Assembly (NCBI GenBank): GCA_030432655.1
Contig: JAUILA010000012.1
Location: forward strand, 1 to 64,000
Direction of reading: 5' to 3'
DNA length: 64,000 bases
Source: Bacteroidia bacterium
GTDB taxonomy: Bacteria > Bacteroidota > Bacteroidia > Cytophagales > Cyclobacteriaceae
The position numbers and the translations under genes are program-made. Numbering within the stretch: the first letter of the stretch is position 1; every line of letters starts with the position of its first letter. This document shows, piece by piece, positions 1-8,786 of the stretch. The notes beneath the pieces are model-generated. The model was not told the origin of the DNA. It saw only the letters and a list, made by a program, of their open reading frames with translations, and did no database searches.

Positions 1-904
1 GGTAATAATCATTCACCCCGGAAAAAAAACTGGCAAAATGTCCCAGATCGTGGCTGTATATTACGGTATTTTCAAGGTGGGCTGCTATTGAAACCTTTGT
101 ATTGAATTCACTGAGCTCGGCGGTGTTGTTGTAGGTAAAGCGGACCGTATCACGTATCCTGGAATTGCCTACTTTCAGGTCCAGCCCATAAAATTCCATG
201 GCAGCCTGTGATACGCGGAAGAATGACTGCATGTCCCTGATCTCCATATCCATATCCGGCTGAAACCCGCGCAGCATCTTAACATCCATTGCCAGCGTGT
301 CGCTCATGGACTGAAGATTCTCAAACCGGCCGTCTATGTCATCAATGGTAAAATGGAAGTAATCAAAACGGTTGGTAATGGAATCCTGCTCCTGGTTATT
401 GTAAACAAAGCGGGCATTGTTCAGGGCAACATTATCCACGCTTAGGTATTTCCTGGTATTGGATTGCCGGCGGATCAGCGCTTTTACCCGCCTGGCAAAT
501 TCGGTGATATTAAGGGTTGTTGTAGTATCGTTATAGGGAACCTTGGTGAGGTAGACCCTGGCAGAATCAATAATGATCTCGTCAATATTCCGGTTTGATT
601 TATCAATGAGCGAGCTTATGGAAAAATCGATCAGTACCTCGCGCGCATGGACCATCTCATTTTGAAGCGGATCGTCAATGCGTAGTCCTTCCACCTTGAC
701 CTGGTCAAACCAGTCAATATTGATGTGATCCAGTGAGATAGCAAACCCGGTCTGCTCGGAATAGTATTCTGATAAATAGCCGACAATGCGATTCTGGACA
801 TACGGAATTTGTATCAGTCCTGCGAGTAAAGCCAACAACAGGAAAAATGAAAGCAGGACCCATAAAATTACCTTGACAAATCGTTTTTTAATAACTTGCG
901 CCAA
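1..904 (-). CDS. tamB: TamB-like translocation/assembly protein (N-terminal part; gene runs off the left edge)
   Basis: An open frame runs on the minus strand from about position 904 to the window edge, giving roughly 300 residues without a stop. It opens with a basic stretch and one strong membrane segment (about residues 10-30), followed by a mostly beta-type sequence with regularly spaced short hydrophobic strands. That is the build of AsmA/TamB proteins, which span the periplasm as a beta-groove and serve the outer membrane. The family call also rests on context: in Bacteroidota a TamB gene commonly sits divergent from tsaD, as here, and a TamL gene lies near the right end of this window. 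No ATG exists near the membrane segment; TTG at 904 is the likely start, 15 bases from the tsaD ATG. The C-terminal TamB domain is outside the window, so another AsmA-family member is possible. Confidence 0.7.
   Translation of the reverse strand, partial: MAQVIKKRFVKVILWVLLSFFLLLALLAGLIQIPYVQNRIVGYLSEYYSEQTGFAISLDHINIDWFDQVKVEGLRIDDPLQNEMVHAREVLIDFSISSLIDKSNRNIDEIIIDSARVYLTKVPYNDTTTTLNITEFARRVKALIRRQSNTRKYLSVDNVALNNARFVYNNQEQDSITNRFDYFHFTIDDIDGRFENLQSMSDTLAMDVKMLRGFQPDMDMEIRDMQSFFRVSQAAMEFYGLDLKVGNSRIRDTVRFTYNNTAELSEFNTKVSIAAHLENTVIYSHDLGHFASFFSGVNDYY
873..898 (+). promoter_or_regulatory. Candidate tsaD promoter
   Basis: TTG at 873-875 and TAACTTG at 892-898 resemble the Bacteroidota -33/-7 pair, although the 16-base spacer is short and the -7 box lacks one T. 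It lies inside the first codons of the divergent tamB gene. Weak on its own. Confidence 0.3.
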
Positions 905-919
905 ATTCCAAACTTCTAT

Positions 920-1930
920 ATGAGTATAACGATTCTTGCCATAGAGTCATCCTGCGACGATACATCCGCTGCAATACTTAAAGACGGTAAAGTACTTAAT
1001 AATATTGTAGCTACGCAATCAGTGCACCAAAAATATGGCGGTATCGTGCCCGAACTGGCCTCCAGGGCTCATCAACAAAATATCGTGCCAGTTGTACACC
1101 AGGCGCTTGCAGAGGCAGGGATTTCGATGAATGACCTGGATGCTGTTGCCTACACCCGCGGTCCGGGTCTTCTGGGCAGCCTGCTGGTAGGGTCGAGTTT
1201 TGCCAAGGGAGTGAGCTTGTCACTGGATATTCCGCTTATCGAGGTCAATCATATGGAGGCACATATACTGGCGCATTTCATTGACGACCCGAGGCCGGTC
1301 TTCCCGTTCCTCTGCCTGACAGTCAGCGGAGGGCACACCCAGCTGGTAGTGGTGGAAGATTACTTGTCTATGAAGGTAATCGGAGAAACACTGGATGATG
1401 CCGTAGGAGAGGCCTTTGATAAATCGGCTAAGCTTCTTGGGATGCCTTACCCGGGCGGACCGCTTATTGATGAATATGCTGCTAAGGGAGATCCGGACCG
1501 GTTTACCTTTCCACCGGCAGATATCGACGGACTTGATTTTTCTTTCTCCGGGATTAAAACGGCTATCCTTTATTTTCTTCAGCGTAATTTAAAGGAGAAT
1601 GAGAATTTTATTCAGGAAAATCTTGCCGATATATGTGCGGGAATACAGAACAGTCTCATCAATATGCTCATGGAAAAGCTGGTGAAAGCAAGTGAAGAAA
1701 CCGGTATTCGTGAAATTGCCATTGCCGGTGGGGTTTCAGCCAATTCAGGTCTCAGGGGCCGCCTGGAATCGGAGCGCAAGGTCCATAAATGGAATATTTA
1801 CATTCCAGCCATGGAATATTGTACGGATAATGCCGGTATGATCGCTATGGCAGCCTTTTATAAATTCAGGTCGGGCGCCTTTGCCGGATTGGAAAGCACG
1901 CCCTCTGCACGCCTGAAGATAGGCAGATGA
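920..1930 (+). CDS. tsaD: tRNA N6-adenosine threonylcarbamoyltransferase TsaD
   Basis: TsaD transfers the threonylcarbamoyl group from TC-AMP to A37 of ANN-decoding tRNAs, working in the cytoplasm with TsaB and TsaE. The 336-residue protein has the expected length. It begins with the typical ILAIESSCDDTS strand. The metal-binding histidines are H111 and H115 in the HMEAH segment, the SGGHTQL nucleotide loop follows, and a late AIAGGVSANSGLR segment completes the ASKHA fold. The frame extends upstream to a TTG at 896, but ATG at 920 fits the family N-terminus, which starts just before ILAIESS. It is followed after 62 bases by smpB, which has its own promoter. Essential housekeeping gene; certain. 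Confidence 0.97.
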   Translation: MSITILAIESSCDDTSAAILKDGKVLNNIVATQSVHQKYGGIVPELASRAHQQNIVPVVHQALAEAGISMNDLDAVAYTRGPGLLGSLLVGSSFAKGVSLSLDIPLIEVNHMEAHILAHFIDDPRPVFPFLCLTVSGGHTQLVVVEDYLSMKVIGETLDDAVGEAFDKSAKLLGMPYPGGPLIDEYAAKGDPDRFTFPPADIDGLDFSFSGIKTAILYFLQRNLKENENFIQENLADICAGIQNSLINMLMEKLVKASEETGIREIAIAGGVSANSGLRGRLESERKVHKWNIYIPAMEYCTDNAGMIAMAAFYKFRSGAFAGLESTPSARLKIGR

Positions 1931-1978
1931 ATATCCAATGAATCGCACGATTCGATTTACGGAGTAACTTTCTTTTAC

Positions 1979-1986
1979 TAACTTTG
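1979..1986 (+). promoter_or_regulatory. smpB promoter -7 box
   Basis: TAACTTTG matches the Bacteroidota -7 consensus TAnnTTTG exactly. No clear TTTG lies 19 bases upstream. The box ends only 6 bases before the smpB ATG at 1993, so the transcript should be nearly leaderless. Confidence 0.55.
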
Positions 1987-1992
1987 AATCTT

Positions 1993-2463
1993 ATGGGTGC
2001 AAAAGAGTCACGTTTTTCCAATTCGGTTCAGGTGAAGAACCGGCGCGCAAGGTATGAATATGAATTTATAGATACCTATGAGGCCGGTATTGTCCTGAAA
2101 GGAACGGAAATCAAATCAATACGTGAAGGCAAGGTTACCCTTACCGATGGCTATTGCTACTTTACCAAAAAAGGAGAATTATTTGTCAAAGGGGTAAGGA
2201 TCAGTCCGTATAGCCAGGGCTCTTTTTATAACCACGAATCGGACAGGGAGCGGAAGCTGCTGCTGCACCGTAAAGAGCTTAAGCGGTTGGAATCAAAAAT
2301 GAATGAAAAAGGTCTGACCATAATACCCGTGCGGCTCTTTATCAATAACCGCGGTTTCGCTAAACTGGAAATTGCGCTGGCGAAAGGGAAGAAATTGTTC
2401 GACAAGCGGGATAAGATCAAGGAGAAGGATACGCAACGTCAACTTGACCGATTGAAACTTTAA
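1993..2463 (+). CDS. smpB: SsrA-binding protein SmpB
   Basis: SmpB binds tmRNA and brings it to stalled ribosomes for trans-translation. The 156-residue sequence shows the family landmarks: the early RRARYEYEF strand, the GIVLKGTEIKSIREGK segment, and the basic C-terminal tail (KGKKLFDKRDKIKEKDTQR) that enters the mRNA channel. A TTG at 1984 opens the same frame, but ATG at 1993 is preferred because 1984 lies inside the promoter box. The stop codon overlaps the ATG of the next gene by one base, so the two are translationally linked. Confidence 0.97.
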   Translation: MGAKESRFSNSVQVKNRRARYEYEFIDTYEAGIVLKGTEIKSIREGKVTLTDGYCYFTKKGELFVKGVRISPYSQGSFYNHESDRERKLLLHRKELKRLESKMNEKGLTIIPVRLFINNRGFAKLEIALAKGKKLFDKRDKIKEKDTQRQLDRLKL

Positions 2464-3254
2464 TGAACAGCGAACAGAAAGGAATATGCCGTCTGTCGGT
2501 CATGCCGGTTCGTCGCGAACCCGCCGATCAGAGTGAAATAGTGACCCAGCTTCTTTTCGGTGAGCATTACGTGGTTCATGAGATATCGGAGAATGGCAAG
2601 TGGTTCCGCATCCGGATTCAGTACGACGGCTACTCGGGCTGGATTGATCACCGGCAGCATACAGCTATTTCCGAAGCCTATTTTGACCAGATCAATGATT
2701 CGGAATATAAGTTGTGCATGGACCTCACTTCCAGTATTCTGTTCAGGAAAAATCCAGTCACCATTGTGATCGGAAGTGTATTGCCGATCTCTACCAGCGA
2801 GTTATTCAAGATGGAGGAACAGCTGGCCTTCAACGGGGAAGCCAAGAACCTTGGTCAGCGGCGCGATTTCGAATTTTTGGAAGGTGTCGCCCGTAAATAC
2901 CTGAATGCGCCTTACCTGTGGGGAGGACGGTCGCCTTTCGGAATTGACTGCAGCGGGTTTACCCAGATTGTCTTCCGGCTTACGGGGTACGCTATTTCCA
3001 GGGATGCCTCCCAACAGGTGCTGCAGGGCAGGGAAGTGAAGAGCCTGAATGAATACGAGCCGGGAGACCTCGCTTTTTTTAATAGTGAGAAAGGCAATAT
3101 CACGCATGTAGGCATACTTATACCGGAGAATCAGATCATTCATGCTTCCGGATTTGTTCGGATTGACCGCATGGCGCAGGATGGTATCCACGACGCTGAG
3201 ACAGGGGAACAAACCCATACACTTCACTCAATTCGCCGCATTCTTCGCTCCTGA
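2463..3254 (+). CDS. NlpC/P60-family cell-wall peptidase with N-terminal SH3-like domain
   Basis: A predicted peptidoglycan endopeptidase of 263 residues. Residues 10-65 look like a bacterial SH3 domain (GKWFRIRIQYDGYSGWI), and residues 140-235 form the NlpC/P60 domain. The catalytic set is visible: C163 in GIDCSGF, H215 in THVGIL and a third polar residue H227 in IIHASG. Family enzymes cut the gamma-D-Glu to diamino acid bond of stem peptides. No signal peptide is apparent. Related Bacteroidota proteins of this layout include cytoplasmic dipeptidyl peptidases that recycle muropeptides, so a recycling role is plausible (inference). It starts one base inside the smpB stop, so it is probably co-transcribed with smpB. 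Confidence 0.88.
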   Translation: MNSEQKGICRLSVMPVRREPADQSEIVTQLLFGEHYVVHEISENGKWFRIRIQYDGYSGWIDHRQHTAISEAYFDQINDSEYKLCMDLTSSILFRKNPVTIVIGSVLPISTSELFKMEEQLAFNGEAKNLGQRRDFEFLEGVARKYLNAPYLWGGRSPFGIDCSGFTQIVFRLTGYAISRDASQQVLQGREVKSLNEYEPGDLAFFNSEKGNITHVGILIPENQIIHASGFVRIDRMAQDGIHDAETGEQTHTLHSIRRILRS

Positions 3255-3304
3255 AATTTCGGGAAGGATTTTGTTTTCGAACCTGTTCCGGTTAATTTAA
3301 AGTG

Positions 3305-3802
3305 ATGAAGCAGAAGGTATTGGTTCTTAACCAGGACTTTAGTCCTATCTCCATTTGCACTGTTCAGCGCGCATTCATCCTGAATTACCTGAAGAAAACC
3401 GAGCTTGTAAAATCAGCCAACGGACACCGTTTGCGTTCGATTGACCAGAGCTTTCCAATGCCGGCGGTGATCCGCCTGATGAGGTACGTCCATATTCCCT
3501 ACAAAGGAGTCTCACTGACCAGGCAGAATATTTTCAAACGGGATAATTTTAATTGCCAGTATTGCGGTACCTCACGGGATCTTACGCTGGATCATGTTAT
3601 TCCCAAATCAAAAGGAGGGCGCTCTTCCTGGGATAATCTGATCACCGCCTGTCGCCGCTGCAATACCAGGAAGGGAGATTACACTCCCGATCAGGCTGGT
3701 TTCAGGCTTAAAACAAAACCGTTTAAACCAACCTACCTGATGTTCCTGAGAGAATTCTCAGGATATCATTGTGAAGAATGGTTGCCTTACCTGCCGGGGT
3801 AA
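3305..3802 (+). CDS. HNH endonuclease-domain protein
   Basis: A 165-residue protein. The C-terminal half is an HNH nuclease fold with a zinc site made of C84-x2-C87 and C116-x2-C119, the core DH pair at D96-H97, and N111 plus N120. The N-terminal half (LVLNQDFSPISICTVQRA) is the conserved leader of a family widespread in Bacteroidota and Cyanobacteria whose biological role is unknown; it is not part of a visible restriction or phage cassette. A GTG three bases earlier (3302) is an alternative start. It ends 3 bases from the convergent HK1 gene. Confidence 0.88.
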   Translation: MKQKVLVLNQDFSPISICTVQRAFILNYLKKTELVKSANGHRLRSIDQSFPMPAVIRLMRYVHIPYKGVSLTRQNIFKRDNFNCQYCGTSRDLTLDHVIPKSKGGRSSWDNLITACRRCNTRKGDYTPDQAGFRLKTKPFKPTYLMFLREFSGYHCEEWLPYLPG

Positions 3803-3805
3803 TTC

Positions 3806-5158
3806 TCAGAACCGCATGATAAACCGGGTATAATCTCCCGGCTCAGATTCGGCAGTCAGTGTGCCGTTATGGAGTTGCATAATCTGCCGGCTCAATGCGA
3901 GGCCAATGCCACTGCCGGTCTTTTTTGTCGTATAGAAAGGAATGAAAATCCGTTCCAGGGCTTCCCGGATAATTCCTTCGCCGTGATCTTCGACAATAAT
4001 CTGCACCTGCTTCTGGTTTTTCAAAGCGGCGGAGAGGTAAATAGTATCCCCTTCATTTGATGCTTCTATCGCATTTTTGACCAGGTTGATCAGGACCTGC
4101 TCAATCAATTCCGGATCGGCAAATACTTCCAGTTCTTCCGGGAGAATGTGTGACTCCAGCGAAATGTTTCCGGAGGACAGTTCTGATTTTAGTAAGGTGG
4201 AAATACGCCTGAAAAGATCGGAAAGCCTGATTTTTTTCATTTTCGGGAGCGGGATAGCTGTATAGTCCCGGTAGGCGTCAATAAATCGGATCAACCCCTG
4301 GCTGCGGTTTTCAATGGTGGCAAGCCCCTCATTCAGATCCTCGGCAGATTCACTTTCCAGCTCATAATGGTCATCCTTTTTGATAAGATCTTCCTCCAGA
4401 ATCGTTTTCATGGTGGTCGTCAGGGATGCTATTGGCGTAATGGAATTCATGATCTCGTGACGAAGGACACGTGTGAGGTTTTGCCAGGCTTCCAGTTCCT
4501 TTTTCTGTAGCTCCGGCTGGATGTTCTGAATGGAAAGTAATTTTACTTTTCTGCCCTTTAGTATGAGCTCCGTGGCGTGAATGGCCAGCTGTTCGCTGCG
4601 GTGATTGGTATAAATCGTGCTTTTTCCGGGGGATAAGTCAAAAATCGCTTTGTAAAGCCGGCTGTTTTTTTCAATCAGTTCCTCAATGTTCCGAAGTGCG
4701 ACAATTCCGAGCAACTTCTTGGTGGTAGCATTGAGAAGCTCCACGAAACCTTCTTCGTCAAAGGCCAGCAGGCCTGTGTTTACGTGCTCAACTATGGTAT
4801 GCAGGTAGTGCAGGTGGGCTTCTTTTTCAGACCTGGTAACCCTGAATGCATCAAGTACGTCATTAAAGGCAAGGTTGAGCCCTTTGAATGAATTTCCGAG
4901 CTGACTGTCGGATGTGAAGGTAGAGACGAAATCTGAGAATTTAATGGATTCCAGGAACCGCGTAAGCTTCCGGTTGGTCATTTCCAGAAAGTAGACCAGT
5001 TCGTACAATTGAATGGCGAGAAGTCCGATCAGAACAAAAAAGGCAAATATCGCTTCCAGTTCCAGAAGCGTGTACATGGTCGTGAATATGGTAATGCACA
5101 GGAGGAATACCCGGAAGATTACCTTGACACGGAAATTTCTAAAGCCCATATTTTTCAA
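3806..5158 (-). CDS. Sensor histidine kinase HK1 (two membrane helices with almost no external loop)
   Basis: A 450-residue membrane histidine kinase. Two helices (about residues 12-32 and 36-57) are joined by only a few residues, so there is no periplasmic sensor domain. Next come a linker, a PAS-like region (about 115-215), a dimerisation helix with phospho-acceptor H234 in VLRHEIMNSITP, and a catalytic domain with N box LVKNAIEAS, G1 DHGEGI and G2 TKKTGSGIGLALS. It overlaps the end of RR1 by 20 bases and is surely co-expressed with it. The tiny loop resembles intramembrane-sensing kinases that take their signal from a partner ABC permease. The nearby FtsX-like permeases make that a good hypothesis, not a demonstrated fact. 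Its close relative HK2 is at 17386. Confidence 0.93.
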   Translation of the reverse strand: MKNMGFRNFRVKVIFRVFLLCITIFTTMYTLLELEAIFAFFVLIGLLAIQLYELVYFLEMTNRKLTRFLESIKFSDFVSTFTSDSQLGNSFKGLNLAFNDVLDAFRVTRSEKEAHLHYLHTIVEHVNTGLLAFDEEGFVELLNATTKKLLGIVALRNIEELIEKNSRLYKAIFDLSPGKSTIYTNHRSEQLAIHATELILKGRKVKLLSIQNIQPELQKKELEAWQNLTRVLRHEIMNSITPIASLTTTMKTILEEDLIKKDDHYELESESAEDLNEGLATIENRSQGLIRFIDAYRDYTAIPLPKMKKIRLSDLFRRISTLLKSELSSGNISLESHILPEELEVFADPELIEQVLINLVKNAIEASNEGDTIYLSAALKNQKQVQIIVEDHGEGIIREALERIFIPFYTTKKTGSGIGLALSRQIMQLHNGTLTAESEPGDYTRFIMRF

Positions 5159-6530
5159 GTCTGCGGTACAGGGAAGATCGGGTCAGCCCTAAAGCTGTTG
5201 CGGCCTGTGTAATATTACCGTTGTATTTTTTAAGTACCTTCCGGATCAGAATTTTTTCCATGTCCTCGAGGTTGTATTCTTCAAGAGATAGCGATTCGTC
5301 GCCTGCAGAAACACTCCCTGAATTGTTTCCCAAATTAAAATCTTCCGGCTGCAGGACAGTACTTCCACTCATTATGACGGCTCGTTCCACCGCATGCTGT
5401 AATTCACGAATATTGCCGGGCCACTGATGTTTCTGCATACGGCTCATGGCAGCCTCACTAATTTTATTAACGGACTTTTCGTACTTCTGATTGTATTGGC
5501 GGATAAAATGCTGCGCCAGTAGAGGAATGTCCTCCAGACGATCGCGTAACGGGGGTAATTTAATTTCGATGGTATTGATCCGGTAAAGGAGGTCCTGCCG
5601 GAACCGGTTTTCCTTAACCATGTCGTACAGCGGCATATTCGTGGCACAGATAAGCCGAATGTCTACCTGCCGTGAACGGTTTTCACCGACCCGGCTGACA
5701 GCTCGATTCTGCAGGACGGAAAGAAGCTTTGTCTGAAGAGGCATTGAGAGATTGCCAATCTCATCCAGGAACAGGGTGCCGTTCTCCGCAGATTCAAACC
5801 GTCCGGGCCTGTCTTCCCGGGCATCTGTGAAGGCGCCCTTTTTATGGCCGAATAATTCACTTTCAAACAAGGTCTCACTGATGGAACCAAGGTCCACGCT
5901 GACAAATATCTCATCCTGCCTGGACGAATTGTTATGAATTGCCCGGGCGATAAGTTCCTTACCTGTGCCGTTTTCACCAAGGATAAGCACATTGGCATCT
6001 GTGTCAGCCACCCGGTCTATGGTGGCAAAAACCTTCATCATGGCCGGGCTCTTTCCGATAATATCCTGGTAACGCTCGTTGATTTTCAGCGAGAGTTCCT
6101 TTTGTCGTGACCTGAGTTCCTCCACTTCCATCCGGGACTCCCGGAGCCTCATGGCCGAAAAGATAGTGGCAAGCAGTTTTTCATTCTCCCATGGCTTCAA
6201 AACGAAATCCGTTGCCCCGGCTTTGATGGCCTTCACTGCCATCTGCACATCACCATAGGCGGTTATCAGTACCACTACTGCAGATGGATCGATCTTGAGT
6301 ATCTGTTCGAGCCAGTAATATCCCTCCTTGCCACTGCTCACATCCTTGGTGAAATTCATGTCGAGAAGTATGACATCGTAGGACTCATTATTAAGTAAAG
6401 CGGGAATCGCTTCCGGATTTTTCTCCAGGTCTACCTGTTGAACATGCCGCTTCAGAAAAAGACGTGCTGCCTTAAGCAGGTCCTCGTTGTCATCCACGAT
6501 CAGTATCCGTCCGGTTTTAGTGTCTGTCAT
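5139..6530 (-). CDS. NtrC-family sigma-54-dependent response regulator RR1
   Basis: 463 residues in the classic three-part order. The receiver domain has D13/D14, phospho-acceptor D57 in LLDMNF and K113. The AAA+ domain has Walker A GENGTGKE at 185-192. A Fis-type helix-turn-helix occupies the last 35 residues (NITQAATALGLTRSSLYRRL). The sigma-54 contact loop reads GAFTDA at 232-237 instead of the textbook GAFTGA; RR2 has the same change. It should receive phosphate from HK1, whose gene overlaps it. The divergent hlyD unit, with a sigma-54-like promoter and upstream inverted repeats, is the obvious target. Confidence 0.94.
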   Translation of the reverse strand: MTDTKTGRILIVDDNEDLLKAARLFLKRHVQQVDLEKNPEAIPALLNNESYDVILLDMNFTKDVSSGKEGYYWLEQILKIDPSAVVVLITAYGDVQMAVKAIKAGATDFVLKPWENEKLLATIFSAMRLRESRMEVEELRSRQKELSLKINERYQDIIGKSPAMMKVFATIDRVADTDANVLILGENGTGKELIARAIHNNSSRQDEIFVSVDLGSISETLFESELFGHKKGAFTDAREDRPGRFESAENGTLFLDEIGNLSMPLQTKLLSVLQNRAVSRVGENRSRQVDIRLICATNMPLYDMVKENRFRQDLLYRINTIEIKLPPLRDRLEDIPLLAQHFIRQYNQKYEKSVNKISEAAMSRMQKHQWPGNIRELQHAVERAVIMSGSTVLQPEDFNLGNNSGSVSAGDESLSLEEYNLEDMEKILIRKVLKKYNGNITQAATALGLTRSSLYRRLEKYGL

Positions 6531-6537
6531 GTTATTT

Positions 6538-6567
6538 CAATCTTAACTCCGGTATTACAATATCAAA
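6538..6567 (-). promoter_or_regulatory. RR1-HK1 promoter (housekeeping type)
   Basis: On the minus strand TTTG (6564-6567) is followed after 18 bases by TAAGATTG (6538-6545). The latter is a 7/8 match to TAnnTTTG and lies 7 bases before the RR1 start. Confidence 0.5.
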
Positions 6568-6627
6568 ACTGATACCGAATCCCGGAATCGCTCCTATTTA
6601 TGAATTTAAGGCTAAAGCTCCTAACCT

Positions 6628-6677
6628 GTGTCCGGTTAATTTGTTCGATTTCGGACGCATTCGTTCGTGAGTGAACG
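6628..6677. promoter_or_regulatory. Inverted repeats, candidate enhancer sites for an NtrC-type activator
   Basis: Two inverted repeats lie between divergent RR1 and hlyD. The first is GTGTCCG at 6628-6634 facing CGGACGC at 6652-6658. The second is CGTTC-N6-GAACG at 6662-6677. They sit about 55-100 bases upstream of the sigma-54-like site at 6730, the usual distance for activator sites. The GTGTCCG half also occurs in the palindrome at 26338. Confidence 0.45.
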
Positions 6678-6729
6678 GTACTGAACAGCAAAATCGGGCT
6701 AATTATTGAATATAAGACGATTCTTGTAT

Positions 6730-6746
6730 TGGCACACTTGTTGGCA
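6730..6746 (+). promoter_or_regulatory. Sigma-54-like -24/-12 promoter of the hlyD unit
   Basis: TGGCAC-N5-TTGGCA. The -24 element is perfect, and the -12 element has TTGG where TTGC is usual. The expected transcription start (about 6755) lies 17 bases before the hlyD ATG. The unit at 20241 has the same deviation. Confidence 0.5.
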
Positions 6747-6771
6747 TAAGGGTATTCGAACAACAAGTATT

Positions 6772-8016
6772 ATGGATCGAAAGATTAAAAAGAAGAAGTG
6801 GACATTTAAGCGGATCGCAACCATCGGTGGTATCGCGCTGGTGGTTGGATTTATCCTTTACCAGTTCATCTGGGCGGACCGCAGGTCAAAATATAATGTA
6901 GATCCGGAGAAGATAACCATTGCAGAAGTAAAGCAAGGAATTTTCCAGGATTATATACCTCAAACGGGAACTGTGGAGCCCAGCGTAACTTTCTACCTGG
7001 ATGCCATCGAGGGAGGAACGATCAAGGCGGTTCATGCAGAAAGCGGGGCCATGCTGAATAAAGGGGATGTGATTGTTGAATTGAACAATCTGAACCGGGA
7101 ACTTAGCGTGCTGAGCCAGGAAGCCAGCCTGAATGAAAGTATTAACCGGGTGCGGCAGACACGCCTTTCGCTGGAGCAGAACGACCTGCAGCAGCAGCAG
7201 ACGCTCGCAGAAATTGATAATCAATTAAGCAAATTACGTCCGCAGTACGAGCGCGAAAAAATGCTTTATGATAAGAAACTGATTTCAAAACAGCAGTTTG
7301 AACAAACCGAGGCCGATTTCCGGTATAATTTAAAGCGCCGGGAATTTACCTATTCCAGCTATAAAAGTGATTCACTGTCCCGTGTACGTCAGCTTGTTCA
7401 GTTGAACAGGTCAGAAAGACGGATGACGGAAAGCCTGGAAGGAGTGGGGCAGATCCTGGATAATCTCACCATCCGTTCACCTATAGAAGGACAGCTTTCC
7501 ACCCCGCCTCTTTTTGAGGGTATGGCGGTAAATCCGGGACAGCGACTCGGACAGGTGGATAAGCAGGGCTCCTTTAAGGTACGCACCCCCATTGATGAAA
7601 TTTATTTGCCGCGTATATCTACAGGTCTTAAGGCCATCGTTACAAGTACAGGAGATGAACTGGTAATCACCTATATATATCCTACCATTACCAATGGCCG
7701 TTTTGATGTCGACATGGAATTTACCGGGGACATTCCGGACGGACTGCGGAGGGGACAATCACTTCGCCTCCGGATCGAACTCGGGCAGTCCGAGGAAGGT
7801 GTCCTGTTGCCGGTCGGCGGATTTTACAAGGATACCGGAGGTAATTGGGTATATGTGCTTACCGAAGGCGGCAGCAAAGCCGAACAGCGCGAAGTACGGC
7901 TTGGCAGAAAAAATACAGAATACTTCGAAGTGCTCGAGGGGCTGGAACCCGGCGATCGGGTGGTTACCTCTTCCTATGATAATTTCGGGGATAACGAAGT
8001 TTTAGTACTGAATTAA
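6772..8016 (+). CDS. HlyD/MacA-type periplasmic adaptor (membrane fusion protein)
   Basis: A 414-residue adaptor that would join an inner-membrane ABC permease to an outer-membrane channel. After a very basic N-terminus (RKIKKKKW) comes one membrane anchor (about 15-34), a biotinyl/lipoyl-like half (GTIKAVHAESGAMLNKGDVI), a long coiled-coil hairpin rich in Q and E (about 105-215), the second lipoyl half, and a beta-barrel. It starts at ATG 6772; the frame is open further upstream, but that part spans the promoter. The ATPase and permease genes follow in the same direction (34 bases to the ATPase). No TolC gene is in this unit; the only one in the window is at 27175. Confidence 0.93.
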   Translation: MDRKIKKKKWTFKRIATIGGIALVVGFILYQFIWADRRSKYNVDPEKITIAEVKQGIFQDYIPQTGTVEPSVTFYLDAIEGGTIKAVHAESGAMLNKGDVIVELNNLNRELSVLSQEASLNESINRVRQTRLSLEQNDLQQQQTLAEIDNQLSKLRPQYEREKMLYDKKLISKQQFEQTEADFRYNLKRREFTYSSYKSDSLSRVRQLVQLNRSERRMTESLEGVGQILDNLTIRSPIEGQLSTPPLFEGMAVNPGQRLGQVDKQGSFKVRTPIDEIYLPRISTGLKAIVTSTGDELVITYIYPTITNGRFDVDMEFTGDIPDGLRRGQSLRLRIELGQSEEGVLLPVGGFYKDTGGNWVYVLTEGGSKAEQREVRLGRKNTEYFEVLEGLEPGDRVVTSSYDNFGDNEVLVLN

Positions 8017-8050
8017 ACGATAACAACAACTTATTACAAAAAGAACGATC

Positions 8051-8740
8051 ATGATCAAAATTGAGAACTTACAAAAAGTCTACACCACTGATGAAGTGGA
8101 GACCACCGCACTTAACAACATCAACATCGAAATAAAAGATGGTGAATTCGTGGCAATTATGGGCCCTTCAGGTTGCGGTAAATCTACCCTGCTGAATATA
8201 CTTGGCCTGCTGGACAATCCGTCAGAAGGAAAGTACCACTTTGGTGAGCATGAGGTAAGCGGTTATTCAGAACGTCAGCGCGCACAACTGCGTAAAGGAT
8301 CCATCGGGTTCGTATTTCAGAGCTTCAACCTGATCGACGAACTCACAGTTTTTGAAAACGTTGAGCTTCCCCTGCTTTATCTTAAAGTTCCTTCGGCTGA
8401 AAGAAAGCAAAGGGTGGAAGAAGTTCTGGAGCGTATGAATATCATGCACCGGCGAAACCATTTCCCGCAACAGCTGTCAGGTGGTCAGCAGCAGCGTGTG
8501 GCGATTGCCCGGGCTATTGTAGCCAAGCCGAAAGTTATCCTGGCGGATGAGCCTACGGGTAACCTGGATTCAGCAAATGGCGAAGAAGTTATGAAGCTCC
8601 TCGCAGAGCTTAACGAGGAGGGAACTACCATCATCATGGTAACGCACTCTCCATACGATGCAAATTATGCACACCGTATCATCAACTTGTTTGACGGTAA
8701 GGTGGTTACGGAGAATATCAAGGAGCAATTCCATATTTAG
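8051..8740 (+). CDS. ABC transporter ATPase, MacB/LolD family
   Basis: 229 residues forming one nucleotide-binding domain. Walker A is GPSGCGKST (38-46), the Q-loop lies in [13 protein letters not shown], the signature is LSGGQQQR, and Walker B is [13 protein letters not shown], followed by the H-loop in MVTHSP. The LolD/MacB-type family powers FtsX-fold permeases that work mechanically on periplasmic substrates. Its place between the adaptor and an FtsX-like permease makes it the motor of that exporter. It is closely related to the ATPase at 26467. Confidence 0.95.
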   Translation: MIKIENLQKVYTTDEVETTALNNINIEIKDGEFVAIMGPSGCGKSTLLNILGLLDNPSEGKYHFGEHEVSGYSERQRAQLRKGSIGFVFQSFNLIDELTVFENVELPLLYLKVPSAERKQRVEEVLERMNIMHRRNHFPQQLSGGQQQRVAIARAIVAKPKVILADEPTGNLDSANGEEVMKLLAELNEEGTTIIMVTHSPYDANYAHRIINLFDGKVVTENIKEQFHI

Positions 8741-8786
8741 GAATTTATCCGCTACGGCATTTCAAGGTCACTCAAACAACAACAAC

